DNA from: Lacipirellula parvula
Lineage (GTDB): Bacteria; Planctomycetota; Planctomycetia; Pirellulales; Lacipirellulaceae
Direction of reading: 5' to 3'
Length of the DNA: 64,000 nucleotides
Assembly: GCF_009177095.1 (NCBI RefSeq)
Contig: NZ_AP021861.1
Coordinates: forward strand, 4,508,501 to 4,572,500
The notes below the pieces were generated by a model. It saw only the letters and a list, made by a program, of their open reading frames with translations, had not been told where the DNA came from and did no database searches. Both the position numbers and the translations under genes were made by a program. Below are positions 44,782 through 53,756 of the stretch, piece after piece. Position 1 is the first letter of the stretch. Every line of letters begins with the position of its first letter.

Positions 44782-47574
44782 TTACTGAATTCGATTGATG
44801 CCTTGACGTTGCGCCCGGTTGATTCGCCGAACGATTTCATTTCCGGTCAGCCCGGGATCGCCTGCGCCGTTCACATTGATCGACACGTTCGTGTCTCCGA
44901 TGCTAGTCACGCTGCCGCCGTTTTCACGATAGGCTGGTGATTGTCCGGCGTTCATCGCGTGAAGTTGCGAGTAGAACTGACGGCTCGACCGCGCGTTCAT
45001 CACAAACTCACCGGGCGACAGCATCGCCGGAATGGTATCGATGCCGCGTGCCGCGCCACCCGATGCAAGGTGCATCATTCCGCCGAAGGCTTGATTAGTC
45101 ACAGAGCCGCCACCACCAGCGGCAGCCGTCGCGGTGGCCCTCGCTGCTGCGGCAGCACGTTCCCAAGCGGCTGCGATCGCTTGCGCGGGCGAGACGGCGG
45201 CATTCATCGCTTGTGTTGCACCGCCGAACTGGCCGGCGGGGTTCTGTGCTAGAACCTGTTCCAACTTCGTGAGCTGAGCTTGTAGACCGGGGTCCACCGT
45301 CGAAGTCGCCTGTAGCTGCTTGAGTTGCTGAAGCTTCACGAGCGCCTGGTCGAGCTGGATGATATCCTGCGCGAATCCAAGCTTGCCGACGATCGGGTTC
45401 TCACCATTCAATGCGGCTTCGCCGAATTCGTTACGTTTAGCTATCACCGCCGAGAGTTCTTGCTCAGTGATGTTGCTCGATTGGGCGAGTGCCGAAAGAT
45501 CGGCCTTCAACGTCGCGAGCTGTGCCCGCAAGCCATCCGCAAATTCACCCGTCGTGCCGTTACCGGTGCCGCGAACGGATGCCAGAGCCGTATCCACTTC
45601 GGTGCTGATCGTGTTGAGTTGCTGGCTTGCCGTCGCGGCGTTCGCAATCGCCTGATTCAGCTCGCCGATTTTATTGACAACGCTTTCGGTCGCCGCCGCA
45701 AGCTTGCCCATTGTGTCAATCTCGCGACCGCCGACGACGCTTTCGAGCGCTGACACGCCGCTACTGCTGTTGAGGGCGTTGGCAATCTGATCTGCCGAGA
45801 ACGCTCGATTCATCGCGTCGGCAACTTGGCGGGTGTTCGCCAGAATCTTCTGGTTAGCCAAGTTTGCCGCTTCGACTTTCTGCTGCTGAGCGTCGCGATA
45901 CGATTGCACTTCCTTGGCGTTCGACTCTTCAAGGGCCCGTAGCCCCTGGTTGCGATTCGCGTCGATGGTTTTGCTCAGCTTGTCGCCGAGCAACTCGCCG
46001 GCACCTTGAGCGATTGGCACTAGTGCCAACGCCCCGAGCGCCTTGCTGAGTCCAGCCGCACCTAGCTTGGCTGCTGCCAACTGGCTAATCAGGAGGCCAA
46101 TCACCGCGACGATGTTATCGACAGCGGGCACGCTGGCATTGATCGCAGCCGTGAGATGCTGCGTCGCGTTCGTCGTCTCAAGGAAACGCTTAGTCGCGAC
46201 AATCAACGCGCCGCCGACTTCCGTCACGAATACGTTTTTGATCTCGTTGAATTCCTTGCGAACGCGCTCGCCGTCATTGGCCGTCGCTTCAAGGAATTTG
46301 TTGTGCGCAAAGTCCCGGCCGGCGGCGTCCATCTCGCGGATGTTCGCCGAGAGGGACGCAAGGTTGTCGCTCGTCAACGATGCAGCACCAGCCAGACCGC
46401 GGACGTTCGGAAACAGCGCGACCATTGCCGACGCACTTCCGCCGGTGGACTGACGTAACTTTTCGAGCACGCCGACGAACCCGAGACTCTTCAAGGCCGC
46501 TTCGCCACTCTCGAATCCCATGTCGGCGAGCGCCTTCGCCATCGCCTCGCTGGGCTTCAGCAAGGCAGAGACGATCGCGCGGAGCTGAGTGATTGACTCG
46601 GAAGTTCCCGAGCCGCGGACGCTGATCGCTGACAAACCGCCGAGAACTTCCTCAAGACGGAGGCCAGTTTCTTTGCTGATCGTGCCGAGCCGACCGAAGG
46701 CGTTCGACAATTCGTTCGCTTCGATGCGGCCCAAGTCGATCGTCTTGAACATCAACGACGCGATTCTGTCGGTATCACTAGCATTCAGATTGAACGACTT
46801 CAACGCACCGGACAGAAGATCAACAGACGACTTGGCATCGCTATTGGTCGCCTTTGCGAACTCAAGCGCCTGTGATAGGAACTGAGTGGACTCCGCTGCG
46901 TTGCCAATCTGGTTGCTGATCGTCTGATAGAGGGCAGCGCTAGTCTCAAGCAACGGGACGTTGAACTGGTTGCTGAGGTCCAGCACTGACTTGGATAGCG
47001 CGTCGGTCGATTGTTTGGAATCGTCGATCGTTCTGATGAGACTAATGCTTGCGGAGAAGTCAGCCGCCTCGTTCGCAGTCGCCTTGAAGCTGTTCCGCAA
47101 CGTGCTGAGCGCGCGGACGATGGCTTGCGTGTAGACGACCCGCGACAGCAGCGCGATCGACGTGGTCATTCGCTGGCTACTTGCCGCAACTTGCGCCGCC
47201 GTCGTGTTCGACTGCTTACCGAGCCGCACCATCGCGTTACCGATCTTCACGCTTGCCGACTGTCCCGTGACGCCGGCTTGCTGAAGACTCACCGCCAATT
47301 GCGCGGCAGCGGAAGACGCTGCGTTGAGATTAGCGGCGGGGTTGTTCTGGTTTGCAGAGACAGCGGCGAGAGCCGAAGCGGCCGCGTTACCGTGCTTGCC
47401 GAGTTGGATGAAGGCGCTGATGGTTTTACCAGCGCTTTTGTTGAAAACACTCAGCGTCGATGCCGTGGAACCGAGTCGGTTCTGGAAAGTGACCAGCGCC
47501 CCGTCGAGCTTGGTAAGTTCTGCGAAGCATTGCGAGGCATCGAATCCGAGTACCTGCTTAATTTCTGTAGTCAT
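44782..47574 (-). CDS. phage tail tape-measure protein
   Basis: 930 residues, mostly alpha-helical with high Ala content. Residues about 140-430 match the TP901-type tape-measure core: 'LFPNVRGLAGAASLTSDNLA', 'SLGFVGVLEKLRQSTGGSAS', 'EVLGGLSAISVRGSGTSES' and 'FNVPLLETSAALYQTISN'. A hydrophobic Ala/Leu stretch at about 490-530 and a Gly-rich end with 'GGAARGIDTIPAMLSPGEFV' (a motif frequent in these proteins) follow. It sets tail length; by the usual 0.15 nm per residue the tail would be about 140 nm. It is the last gene of a minus-strand chain that starts near 54.2 kb. Confidence 0.88.
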   Translation of the reverse strand: MTTEIKQVLGFDASQCFAELTKLDGALVTFQNRLGSTASTLSVFNKSAGKTISAFIQLGKHGNAAASALAAVSANQNNPAANLNAASSAAAQLAVSLQQAGVTGQSASVKIGNAMVRLGKQSNTTAAQVAASSQRMTTSIALLSRVVYTQAIVRALSTLRNSFKATANEAADFSASISLIRTIDDSKQSTDALSKSVLDLSNQFNVPLLETSAALYQTISNQIGNAAESTQFLSQALEFAKATNSDAKSSVDLLSGALKSFNLNASDTDRIASLMFKTIDLGRIEANELSNAFGRLGTISKETGLRLEEVLGGLSAISVRGSGTSESITQLRAIVSALLKPSEAMAKALADMGFESGEAALKSLGFVGVLEKLRQSTGGSASAMVALFPNVRGLAGAASLTSDNLASLSANIREMDAAGRDFAHNKFLEATANDGERVRKEFNEIKNVFVTEVGGALIVATKRFLETTNATQHLTAAINASVPAVDNIVAVIGLLISQLAAAKLGAAGLSKALGALALVPIAQGAGELLGDKLSKTIDANRNQGLRALEESNAKEVQSYRDAQQQKVEAANLANQKILANTRQVADAMNRAFSADQIANALNSSSGVSALESVVGGREIDTMGKLAAATESVVNKIGELNQAIANAATASQQLNTISTEVDTALASVRGTGNGTTGEFADGLRAQLATLKADLSALAQSSNITEQELSAVIAKRNEFGEAALNGENPIVGKLGFAQDIIQLDQALVKLQQLKQLQATSTVDPGLQAQLTKLEQVLAQNPAGQFGGATQAMNAAVSPAQAIAAAWERAAAAARATATAAAGGGGSVTNQAFGGMMHLASGGAARGIDTIPAMLSPGEFVMNARSSRQFYSQLHAMNAGQSPAYRENGGSVTSIGDTNVSINVNGAGDPGLTGNEIVRRINRAQRQGINRIQ

Positions 47575-47580
47575 TGGTTC

Positions 47581-49233
47581 CTAAAACGTTGTGATGACGA
47601 CGCAGATGCCCGGGGCACCTGAACCGCCTTCATTGAAATTGGATTGGCCGTTCAGCTTCGCTGCGCCACCGCCACCGCCGCCGCCATAGAGGCCGCCGTT
47701 CCGTCCCTCAGTGTTAGCGATGCCGCCGGTACTTCCCGTGGTGGTAGGACCGCCGTTCGCTCCCGCGCCACCGAACTCGGCGAGCGTGGTTCCAGCGATG
47801 AAAGCTGGCCCGTTGCCGCCGGGTTCCGCGCGGACAGTAAGGATGCCGGTGCCGGCAATGCTCGACGACGCACCGCGATTGCCTTTAAGACCGCCAGAGT
47901 TGCCCCCAAGACCACCAAACGTATCTTCTACATTGCTCGCGTTCGCGCCGGCACCACCACCGCCACCGCCGCCAGCCATGTGGTTTGAGTTGTTGGAGGC
48001 GTCGCCACTAACTGGGATCGTCGAACCACCAACACCGCCGATGCCGCCGGCAGTGCCGTTGGCTGTCGAGCCTGTACCAGTGGCAACTGATCCAGTGCCA
48101 GCCGCTCCGGCCGTGCCCGCCGACGTTGTTCCGCCGCCGCCCGCGCCGCCGCCACCGGCGGTGACGTGGCTACCAAAAGTAGTCGCGCCACCATTCCCGC
48201 CTGCGTTGCCATTGGAGTTGGACGTGTGAACGGATGCGGCGGCAGTACCACCAGCGCCTACCGAGACGGAAACGGTGCTAGCGAGACTACTCGCAGAGAT
48301 GACCGACGTTGCGTAGCAGCCACCACCGCCGCCGCCACCAGCGCCACGAACAGTTGCCGAACCGGAAATCCGGCCCGAACCGCCGCCCCCACCACCGCCG
48401 ATGCAGTGAACAGTGACGGTGACCGCGCCAGATGGCTTAGTCCATGTTGCACCTGCCGTGAATATTTCGATCTTCGGCAAAGTCGCAGCGGAGCCAGGCG
48501 CACCGTCCGCACCCGGCGGCCCTGGATCGCCTTGAAGTCCGGGCGCACCCGTCAAACCTTGGGGGCCCTGTTCACCTTGAATACCCTGCTCGCCTTGCGG
48601 TCCGGTTTCGCCGGGCTCACCTTGCGGGCCAGTCTCGCCGGGTTCACCTTGTGGACCTTGCTCACCATCAGCACCGGGTTCGCCTTGCGGGCCGGTGTCA
48701 CCGGGCGGACCTTGCTCACCCTGTTCGCCTTGCGGCCCGGGCTCACCTTGTGGCCCCTGTTCGCCGGGCGGCCCCTGCGGTCCGGGTTCTCCGCTACCAC
48801 CGCCTTCGCCGCTATGGAAGACGCGCGAAGATGAAAAGCCGTCGCGGCCATCCTTGCCCGCAGCAACCAAGAGGGACCAACCGTCACCGTCCGGTGGTTC
48901 CATCATCGTGGGCGCGGTGCAGACGTATGCGCTGCCGTCGTACTCGACAACACTGTTGACTTCATATTGCCGACCGGGCGTCCACTCGCCAGCGAAGTTG
49001 AATCCTTTGCCGGACTCACCATCTTTGCCATCGCTGCCGTCACGGCCGTCTTTTCCATCGGCACCGTCGCGGCCGTCTTCGGGAATGTCTGCCGGATCGA
49101 CGGGAGCGGCGGTGGGGCGCGCTGATCCTGATCGATCGACGATGTAAAACTTGCCCGATTTTGTTGAGTAGATGTCGCCGGGTTTGTATTCGTGGTACGG
49201 ATCGAATGGACCCGTGAAATTGAAACGCTTCAT
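47581..49233 (-). CDS. collagen-like tail fibre protein
   Basis: 550 residues. Residues 1-140 contain '[15 protein letters not shown]' and '[20 protein letters not shown]', carbohydrate-binding-type repeats (CBM5/12-like) seen in phage fibres. Then about 100 residues of collagen-like G-x-y triplets (G-P-Q-G-E-P-G type), forming a trimeric rod. The last 300 residues are extremely Gly-rich beta structure ending in '[12 protein letters not shown]', as in glycine-rich fibre tips. The ATG at 49233 overlaps the upstream stop by 4 bases. Six bases separate it from the tape-measure gene. It is likely the receptor-binding fibre. Confidence 0.82.
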   Translation of the reverse strand: MKRFNFTGPFDPYHEYKPGDIYSTKSGKFYIVDRSGSARPTAAPVDPADIPEDGRDGADGKDGRDGSDGKDGESGKGFNFAGEWTPGRQYEVNSVVEYDGSAYVCTAPTMMEPPDGDGWSLLVAAGKDGRDGFSSSRVFHSGEGGGSGEPGPQGPPGEQGPQGEPGPQGEQGEQGPPGDTGPQGEPGADGEQGPQGEPGETGPQGEPGETGPQGEQGIQGEQGPQGLTGAPGLQGDPGPPGADGAPGSAATLPKIEIFTAGATWTKPSGAVTVTVHCIGGGGGGGSGRISGSATVRGAGGGGGGGCYATSVISASSLASTVSVSVGAGGTAAASVHTSNSNGNAGGNGGATTFGSHVTAGGGGAGGGGTTSAGTAGAAGTGSVATGTGSTANGTAGGIGGVGGSTIPVSGDASNNSNHMAGGGGGGGAGANASNVEDTFGGLGGNSGGLKGNRGASSSIAGTGILTVRAEPGGNGPAFIAGTTLAEFGGAGANGGPTTTGSTGGIANTEGRNGGLYGGGGGGGAAKLNGQSNFNEGGSGAPGICVVITTF

Positions 49234-49868
49234 TTCAGCATGGCCGCCACTTCCGGCGGCAGAACCTCATTTGCTTTGTATCGCGCAACCAAACGACGAA
49301 CCTTTATTACCTGAGTGCCAGTTTTGGCGAAATCTGCTTCTGTCAGGTCAACCGTACCATCAGAGTTGCGGACGGCGCGAAGGTCGCGTCGCTTGCGCTG
49401 CTCTTCAGCGGCGCGAGCTTGCTGTTGCTCGGCAAGCAATCGTTGCTTCGACGCGATGGCTTCGCGTTCCTTCGCCTGTCGCTGATCGGCGGCGAGCTTG
49501 TCGGCTGCGAGCTTATTGGCTTCGGCGGCGAGGCGATTGGCTTCGGTCTGCTGAGCGTGAATCTCGGCGAGCATTTCACCTAACGTCGTGATTCTCGCCG
49601 CGAGCTTTTCGGCACGCTCACGATCGGCGAGCGTTTCGACTTCATCGCTGAGCGATTCGAGATCGGCGGCGACGGCTGCGGAGAATGTAGCTCGCCACTC
49701 TGCCGGCGATGCCGGGTTGTCGAGCAATCGATTCGCTTCAGTCAGGTTGACGCCAAGCGCATCGCAGATCGCGGCGGCCGCGGCGGCTCGCGGTAGCTGA
49801 TAACAAACGACACCGCCGCCAGCGACGGCGGCGGAGTATCGATTGTCTTGTTGATAGGTGACTATCAC
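49230..49868 (-). CDS. coiled-coil hypothetical protein
   Basis: 212 residues. After a short beta-rich start ('[19 protein letters not shown]') there is a long Ala/Glu/Lys/Gln coiled coil at about 85-165 ('[20 protein letters not shown]'). The C-terminus is '[18 protein letters not shown]'. Probably a structural component of the tail or an assembly chaperone; not recognised. Starts and ends in 4-base overlaps. Confidence 0.65.
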   Translation of the reverse strand: MIVTYQQDNRYSAAVAGGGVVCYQLPRAAAAAAICDALGVNLTEANRLLDNPASPAEWRATFSAAVAADLESLSDEVETLADRERAEKLAARITTLGEMLAEIHAQQTEANRLAAEANKLAADKLAADQRQAKEREAIASKQRLLAEQQQARAAEEQRKRRDLRAVRNSDGTVDLTEADFAKTGTQVIKVRRLVARYKANEVLPPEVAAMLK

Positions 49869-50080
49869 CGGCTGTTGCCCCGCTGGTACAATTGCTTTCG
49901 CTCAGCAATGCTGAGCGACTCTTCCGCGCCCTGCGACTGGTAGATCGCGAGCGTGTGGTGATATTGATCACGTTCGCACGTCTCGCCCCAAAATGATTGC
50001 CCACTGAGGGGACAGCGCATTCCTGTTAAGTCGCCGTTTTGGTTGCGGATAACATATCCGGGGATCGTGTATCGGTTCAT
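49865..50080 (-). CDS. small protein with CPLS motif
   Basis: 71 residues. 'MRCPLSGQSFWGETCERDQ' and 'GAEESLSIAERKQLYQ' parallel the proteins at 50682-50870 and 50867-51109, so these are three paralogs. The single C-P-[LI]-[ST] motif followed by an aromatic residue suggests half of a zinc or structural knuckle. Start ATG overlaps the upstream stop (ATGA). Confidence 0.6.
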   Translation of the reverse strand: MNRYTIPGYVIRNQNGDLTGMRCPLSGQSFWGETCERDQYHHTLAIYQSQGAEESLSIAERKQLYQRGNSR

Positions 50081-50178
50081 TCGTCTTCTTGCTCTGATGG
50101 TTTGGGAAAGTGAACCGGGTTAGGACCCGGCACGGATACGGGACCGTGAATAGGTCCGGGAACGCTGTAGCTGCTCAT
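50077..50178 (-). CDS. 33-residue proline-rich protein
   Basis: A short gene, MSSYSVPGPIHGP... to ...KPSEQEDE, with Pro-Gly repeats. It is supported by its joints: its ATG overlaps the TAA of the upstream gene (TAATG) and its TGA overlaps the ATG of the downstream gene (ATGA), continuing the chain without a gap. Function unknown; it may be a linker or scaffold peptide. Confidence 0.55.
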   Translation of the reverse strand: MSSYSVPGPIHGPVSVPGPNPVHFPKPSEQEDE

Positions 50179-50408
50179 TAGGTCATGTACTGCCCAAACA
50201 AGTGGACAAAACGCTTGGCGACGAGATGGTCTGCGCCGAACTTCGTATTGAGGGCTCGGCTGACATACGAATGCTCGCTATTCCCGGGTCCACGACTGAA
50301 GCCGCTGGAATAGGCGTCGGCCATGAGGGTCAAAATGCAGACGAGCGCCGCGCCCTCAAAATTCTGGTGCGCGGGAATGTTCGATAGAACGTAGGCGTAG
50401 GGGTTCAT
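50178..50408 (-). CDS. small hypothetical protein
   Basis: 76 residues from ATG 50408, containing 'GAALVCILTLMADAYSSG' and 'FGADHLVAKRFVHLFGQY'. Overlaps both neighbours. No family recognised. Confidence 0.55.
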   Translation of the reverse strand: MNPYAYVLSNIPAHQNFEGAALVCILTLMADAYSSGFSRGPGNSEHSYVSRALNTKFGADHLVAKRFVHLFGQYMT

Positions 50409-50617
50409 TGGTTGCCTTTCTTAAGCAAGTAGTACTGACGACGAAAGTCGGTTTCGTCGTAGTTCGAGAAGAGGGTTTCGAGTTGTTCGGGCGTGAGATG
50501 CTGTGAGAGCTTCTCGCGCGCTTCAGACTCGACGACGCCGGTGAAGAGAATCATGGTGTCGCTGACACCGGAGAAGAGATCGCCGTCACGGGCGATGCGA
50601 AATGGATGGTCAAACAT
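50405..50617 (-). CDS. small hypothetical protein
   Basis: 70 residues from ATG 50617: 'FRIARDGDLFSGVSDTMILF' then 'LSQHLTPEQLETLFSNYDE'. No family. It overlaps the downstream gene by 4 bases; 64 bases separate it from the upstream gene, the only looser joint here. Confidence 0.55.
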   Translation of the reverse strand: MFDHPFRIARDGDLFSGVSDTMILFTGVVESEAREKLSQHLTPEQLETLFSNYDETDFRRQYYLLKKGNQ

Positions 50618-50681
50618 CAGTTGCCTTGTGAAAAGAAAACTGCGACCGGCAACGTTGCCGATCGCAGCGAGGCTAGCTCCC

Positions 50682-50870
50682 TCAGATAGCGGCCGGAGTC
50701 GGCACGCTGTACTTAGTGCGGCGCTCACTCAGAGTGAGGTCTGCGCCTTGTTGTTCAATAAGTGCGGCTGTAAATTCCGCTTGCTCCCGTTCGGTCGCAA
50801 AGATGCGGAGGCTGATAGGGCAGCGCCAAGAACTGCTGCCGTCATGCCGTGTGAGTTTGTCGCCGGTCAT
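50682..50870 (-). CDS. small protein with CPIS motif
   Basis: 62 residues from ATG 50870 (ATGA overlap with the upstream stop). 'SWRCPISLRIFATEREQAE' and 'GADLTLSERRTKY' align with 49865-50080. Second member of a three-copy family in this operon. Confidence 0.6.
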   Translation of the reverse strand: MTGDKLTRHDGSSSWRCPISLRIFATEREQAEFTAALIEQQGADLTLSERRTKYSVPTPAAI

Positions 50871-51109
50871 TGCGGGCACCTCTCCATCATCGCCTCAGCC
50901 TTTGCGATTAAGGCGTCTGCTCGACTGGGCAGTAAACAGCGTGCGCTAACGACTGCCCACGCGGTGCGAATTGCCTCAGATGTACGAAGATTCTGCTTCT
51001 GCCTCGCGGCCTCCTGTGATTCTTCATTGCCCGGCTCAAATGCGAATCTTTCCGAGGTGATAGGGCAGTAAAAGAAATCATCCGCCTCAAAACTTAGATC
51101 GGCTTTCAT
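50867..51109 (-). CDS. small protein with CPIT motif
   Basis: 80 residues from ATG 51109. 'DDFFYCPITSERFAFEPG' matches the motif of the two paralogs downstream; the second half is helical ('SRADALIAKAEAMMERC'). Overlaps both neighbours by 4 bases. Confidence 0.6.
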   Translation of the reverse strand: MKADLSFEADDFFYCPITSERFAFEPGNEESQEAARQKQNLRTSEAIRTAWAVVSARCLLPSRADALIAKAEAMMERCPQ

Positions 51110-51924
51110 TGAGCGGCCTCGACGATCTCAGCAGGGGCATCGGCTTCGGCCCATTGTTGTTTGACTTCGTTGCCGTTCACCACTCGATAGCTGACGTTAC
51201 CGTCAAGGTCACGCATCCGCAGAATGCGGTCGCCGACATCGGGGTCCGCAGCGTGCGCCTTCGCAGCGCTGAACGGGGCGATAGTTGGTAGAGTGCTAAG
51301 ACGTTGTTCGACGCGCTGGCGTTCGGCGGCGACGCCGAGTTGAACTTCAGCGTTTCGGATTTGGGTGAGAGCGGAGAACTGTTCCGACATTTCGCGGAAG
51401 ACAGTCAAGTCACCAGCGGCCTGTTCTCGGATGCGATTGGCGAACGCCAAATGACTCTGCGGTGCATCGCTGAACGCAATACGCTCCCACAGGTCGAGTG
51501 CATAGGTCTGTGCGGCTTCACGCTCGGCGTCGGGTGCTGCTGGGTTCTCCCGCGACATGCGCGCGTCGTAGTCGGCTTTGGCTCGACGCTCCAAGTCCTT
51601 CGGCGTTTCGCGTCTCTCACCGCGCAGAGCGGTGAGATAACTGCGATCATCCATTGTGTGCGGTGGCTTCTGATTCGACGGCGTCGGCGTCATTCGCCAA
51701 GCGTTCTCATCGATGCGCGTGAGCAAGTCACGATCATCTTTAGAACGCTTCAGTCCGTGGACCAATTCGTAGTCGCTCAGCTCGCGGCCGGCGTACGCTT
51801 CACGCCGCGCGATGGTGGCGTCGCGCCACTTTTCTGCCGCTTCGTAGGTGCTGAAGATTTGTCCGAGCACCGAGTAGTGAGTGCCTTTGTGATTGTTCGT
51901 TTGACTGATGGCAGCGCTAGCCAT
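51106..51924 (-). CDS. hypothetical protein
   Basis: 272 residues, helical and hydrophilic: 'TYEAAEKWRDATIARREAYA' near the start and 'FREMSEQFSALTQIRNAEV' in the middle. No family recognised; a scaffold or tail-assembly role would fit composition and position. ATG 51924 overlaps the end of the upstream gene. Confidence 0.6.
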   Translation of the reverse strand: MASAAISQTNNHKGTHYSVLGQIFSTYEAAEKWRDATIARREAYAGRELSDYELVHGLKRSKDDRDLLTRIDENAWRMTPTPSNQKPPHTMDDRSYLTALRGERRETPKDLERRAKADYDARMSRENPAAPDAEREAAQTYALDLWERIAFSDAPQSHLAFANRIREQAAGDLTVFREMSEQFSALTQIRNAEVQLGVAAERQRVEQRLSTLPTIAPFSAAKAHAADPDVGDRILRMRDLDGNVSYRVVNGNEVKQQWAEADAPAEIVEAAQ

Positions 51925-52108
51925 AGTGACCTTTCAAAATTATGATTGCCGCGCGAATCTCGTTGCGATCAAGGCTGGCGCGGCGTGGAATGAATGCGGT
52001 TCGGTCCCCATAGCGGAGAACGAATTCGTCGGCGTATGTCTCGACCACGACGGAGTTAGGAAGCGGTGGGCAGCCGAGGTGCCAGAGCATTTGGCGTGGG
52101 GTGAGCAT
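51917..52108 (-). CDS. small hypothetical protein
   Basis: 63 residues from ATG 52108 (MLTPRQMLWHLG); a TTG at 52162 is possible. Contains 'VVVETYADEFVLRYGDRTAF'. It overlaps the neighbouring frame 52056-52382 by about 50 bases, so the exact start is uncertain. Confidence 0.5.
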   Translation of the reverse strand: MLTPRQMLWHLGCPPLPNSVVVETYADEFVLRYGDRTAFIPRRASLDRNEIRAAIIILKGHYG

Positions 52109-52382
52109 CGCGTAGAAGAATCTCGCACACGGTTCGTAAATAGAATTCGCTGTAGTTTTCAAGACTCAACGCGAAGCTGAGCTTGCCGTGCGCGAGGGTG
52201 AGCTTGCCGCCGTCCATACTCGCTTTAACGCGGCTGTCGTACCTAAGCCCGAACTTCGCGCAGAGCTTGACGAGATGTCGATTGGCGTCGTCATCGAAGC
52301 CGCGACGCTTACCATCTTCGGCCTTAAGTCGCTGCCGCTCTTGCCCACTTTTGTGTGACCACCAGGGTCTTGGAGGTTTCAT
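52056..52382 (-). CDS. small hypothetical protein
   Basis: 108 residues from ATG 52382. 'DDANRHLVKLCAKFGLRYDS' and 'KLTLAHGKLSFALSLENYSE' look like coding sequence. The same frame extends upstream to 52598, but only through the hairpin array, with Pro/Arg/Ser-rich low-complexity sequence, so I start at 52382. Confidence 0.5.
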   Translation of the reverse strand: MKPPRPWWSHKSGQERQRLKAEDGKRRGFDDDANRHLVKLCAKFGLRYDSRVKASMDGGKLTLAHGKLSFALSLENYSEFYLRTVCEILLRDAHPTPNALAPRLPTAS

Positions 52383-52440
52383 TTGATGCCTCTGAGTAAA
52401 CGGATTCGGCGAGCTAGACAACGAGTCGCCCGCCGATCGT

Positions 52441-52744
52441 CCGCGCCATCTTTGCGCGGTCGCCGCGGAACCCCGCGGTATCAGCGGCGGGCTACTTGTG
52501 GGCCTGCCGCTGTTAAGGAATTGAAGAGCGGCGGGCGTCGTCGTTGTGGGTCGACGCCCGCCGGTGCTACGACGCGATCGAAGGCAATCGCGGAGCAACG
52601 AAGAGTGGCGAGCGCGAGGATGCCTTCGCGCTCGCCGAACCCGACGACGTGCAACCGCCGTCGAGCAATGATAATGGCCGCCGTCGCGCGCTGGCGACGT
52701 TTACGACGGCGGCCCGCTGCACCCCGGCCGTTCGAGTGGGGTGC
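52441..52744. other. array of seven perfect hairpins, possible structured RNA or DNA
   Basis: A GC-rich 300-base gap made almost wholly of consecutive inverted repeats: 52441-52446/52454-52459, 52463-52468/52473-52478, 52482-52488/52506-52512, 52530-52540/52552-52562, 52607-52617/52626-52636, 52676-52686/52704-52714 and 52719-52725/52738-52744. Arms are 6, 6, 7, 11, 11, 11 and 7 bases with no mismatch. None has a T-run, so they are not simple terminators. Reading frames across it are low-complexity. It could be a noncoding RNA inside the operon transcript, an origin or a packaging signal. Confidence 0.6.
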
Positions 52745-52750
52745 TTGCGT

Positions 52751-53233
52751 TTACTGATGAACGAGAACTCTTGCTCGCCCGTGTGACTTCTTACCTGGGA
52801 CGGCGATGAGTGGCGGGCCGGGCGTCATCGGTTCCCAACTCAGGTTGGCGACGAACTTCTGATTAGCCGTGCCGCAACCGCTTGGATGCTTAGGCGGCAA
52901 CGCATGAGAGACTCGATAACGTGACCAGAAGTAGCGGTCGTCTTTGGGGAGGGAAGCCAAGAATCGGCCGTAGAATTCGCGGAACGGAATCATCGCGCCG
53001 TCAACAACGTGGCAGTTGGCGTCGATGAACTGCTTCAGCGCCGCCGCTCTGGCCACCGCGACCGCAATGCCTTCCGACTTCGCGAGCTTGATCGCTTCGC
53101 GAATTTTCTTGTGCCGGAATCCGCGGCCCCGAAGATACTCGACGACCTTTTCGCGCGAGAGATGTTGCACGAGAGCGCCGTCGAGTTCGATGCCGAAACG
53201 TAAGCGCGCAGAGGGATCGTAAGTGATCCTCAT
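52751..53233 (-). CDS. winged-helix protein related to primase C-terminal domains
   Basis: 160 residues from ATG 53233. 'KQFIDANCHVVDGAMIPFRE', 'FYGRFLASLPKDDRYFWSRY' and 'RVSHALPPKHPSGCG' match the pattern of the winged helix at the end of phage P4/D5-type primase-helicases. The 53757-54236 protein has the same two-part layout. No helicase is attached in either. May be a DNA-binding replication or control protein of the element. Confidence 0.6.
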   Translation of the reverse strand: MRITYDPSARLRFGIELDGALVQHLSREKVVEYLRGRGFRHKKIREAIKLAKSEGIAVAVARAAALKQFIDANCHVVDGAMIPFREFYGRFLASLPKDDRYFWSRYRVSHALPPKHPSGCGTANQKFVANLSWEPMTPGPPLIAVPGKKSHGRARVLVHQ

Positions 53234-53339
53234 GAGCTGACCCTTTCAGATGCTGACCCTTGAAGATGAAGACAGCCGCCGCGTGACCGCCGGCCGGGTC
53301 AGTGGCGGGCGGACAGGAAGGCGCGACGGCGTGTTCGAG

Positions 53340-53528
53340 CTAAGCAGCCGGCGCGGCGGCGAGCTTGGTGGCTGCGATCTCGATCGCAGATTGGCGGATT
53401 GATCGCCCGCTGCCCATTAAAATGGCGGCGACGGTCGCCTGCGCGACATTCCGCAGAACGCTGCCATCGTCTTTAACAACGGTCCATTGCTGGCCGCGCG
53501 GAGCGGCGCTATCGTAACTAATCGTCAT
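53340..53528 (-). CDS. small hypothetical protein
   Basis: 62 residues from ATG 53528, with AGGA upstream. 'YDSAAPRGQQWTVVKDDGS' looks like a beta-hairpin, followed by helices ending in 'AIEIAATKLAAAPAA'. Not recognised. Confidence 0.5.
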   Translation of the reverse strand: MTISYDSAAPRGQQWTVVKDDGSVLRNVAQATVAAILMGSGRSIRQSAIEIAATKLAAAPAA

Positions 53529-53580
53529 GGGAATCCTGAAGTGGGCCAGCGTGGCCAAGAGTGCGCAGCAGGGCGCTTAC

Positions 53581-53600
53581 CTATGTAGTTCTCTACATAG
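53581..53600. promoter_or_regulatory. perfect palindrome, possible operator
   Basis: CTATGTAG-ttct-CTACATAG, two perfect 8-base arms, 53 bases upstream of the ATG at 53528. It is placed where an operator for that minus-strand gene and the chain after it would be. No regulator can be tied to it. Confidence 0.4.
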
Positions 53601-53654
53601 ATAGAATACGGGCATTTCCTGAAATTTTTCAGGATCGCTCAGGATTTTCACGAA

Positions 53655-53691
53655 AAAGACGCCCGACTCCTAGATGACTCCAGGAGGGGCG
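53655..53691 (-). terminator. likely rho-independent terminator, minus strand
   Basis: On the minus strand a stem CGCCCCTCCTG / CTAGGAGTCGGGCG (imperfect, 53660-53691) is followed by TCTTTTTC. It ends the gene at 53757-54236. Confidence 0.55.
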
Positions 53692-53756
53692 ATTGCAAAT
53701 CGGCGTCTCAGAAGACGCATTAGCAAAGAGATGCTGCGTACGGGCCTCGTAGCGGC

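Noticed and set aside
48166-48834. Long plus-strand frames opposite the collagen-like gene
   Set aside because: Shadow frames of Gly-x-y repeats; repetitive GC-rich codons leave the opposite strand open.
52383-52757. Open frames across the GC-rich gap at 52.4-52.75 kb
   Set aside because: Basic low-complexity products on both strands; the DNA is better explained by the hairpin array.
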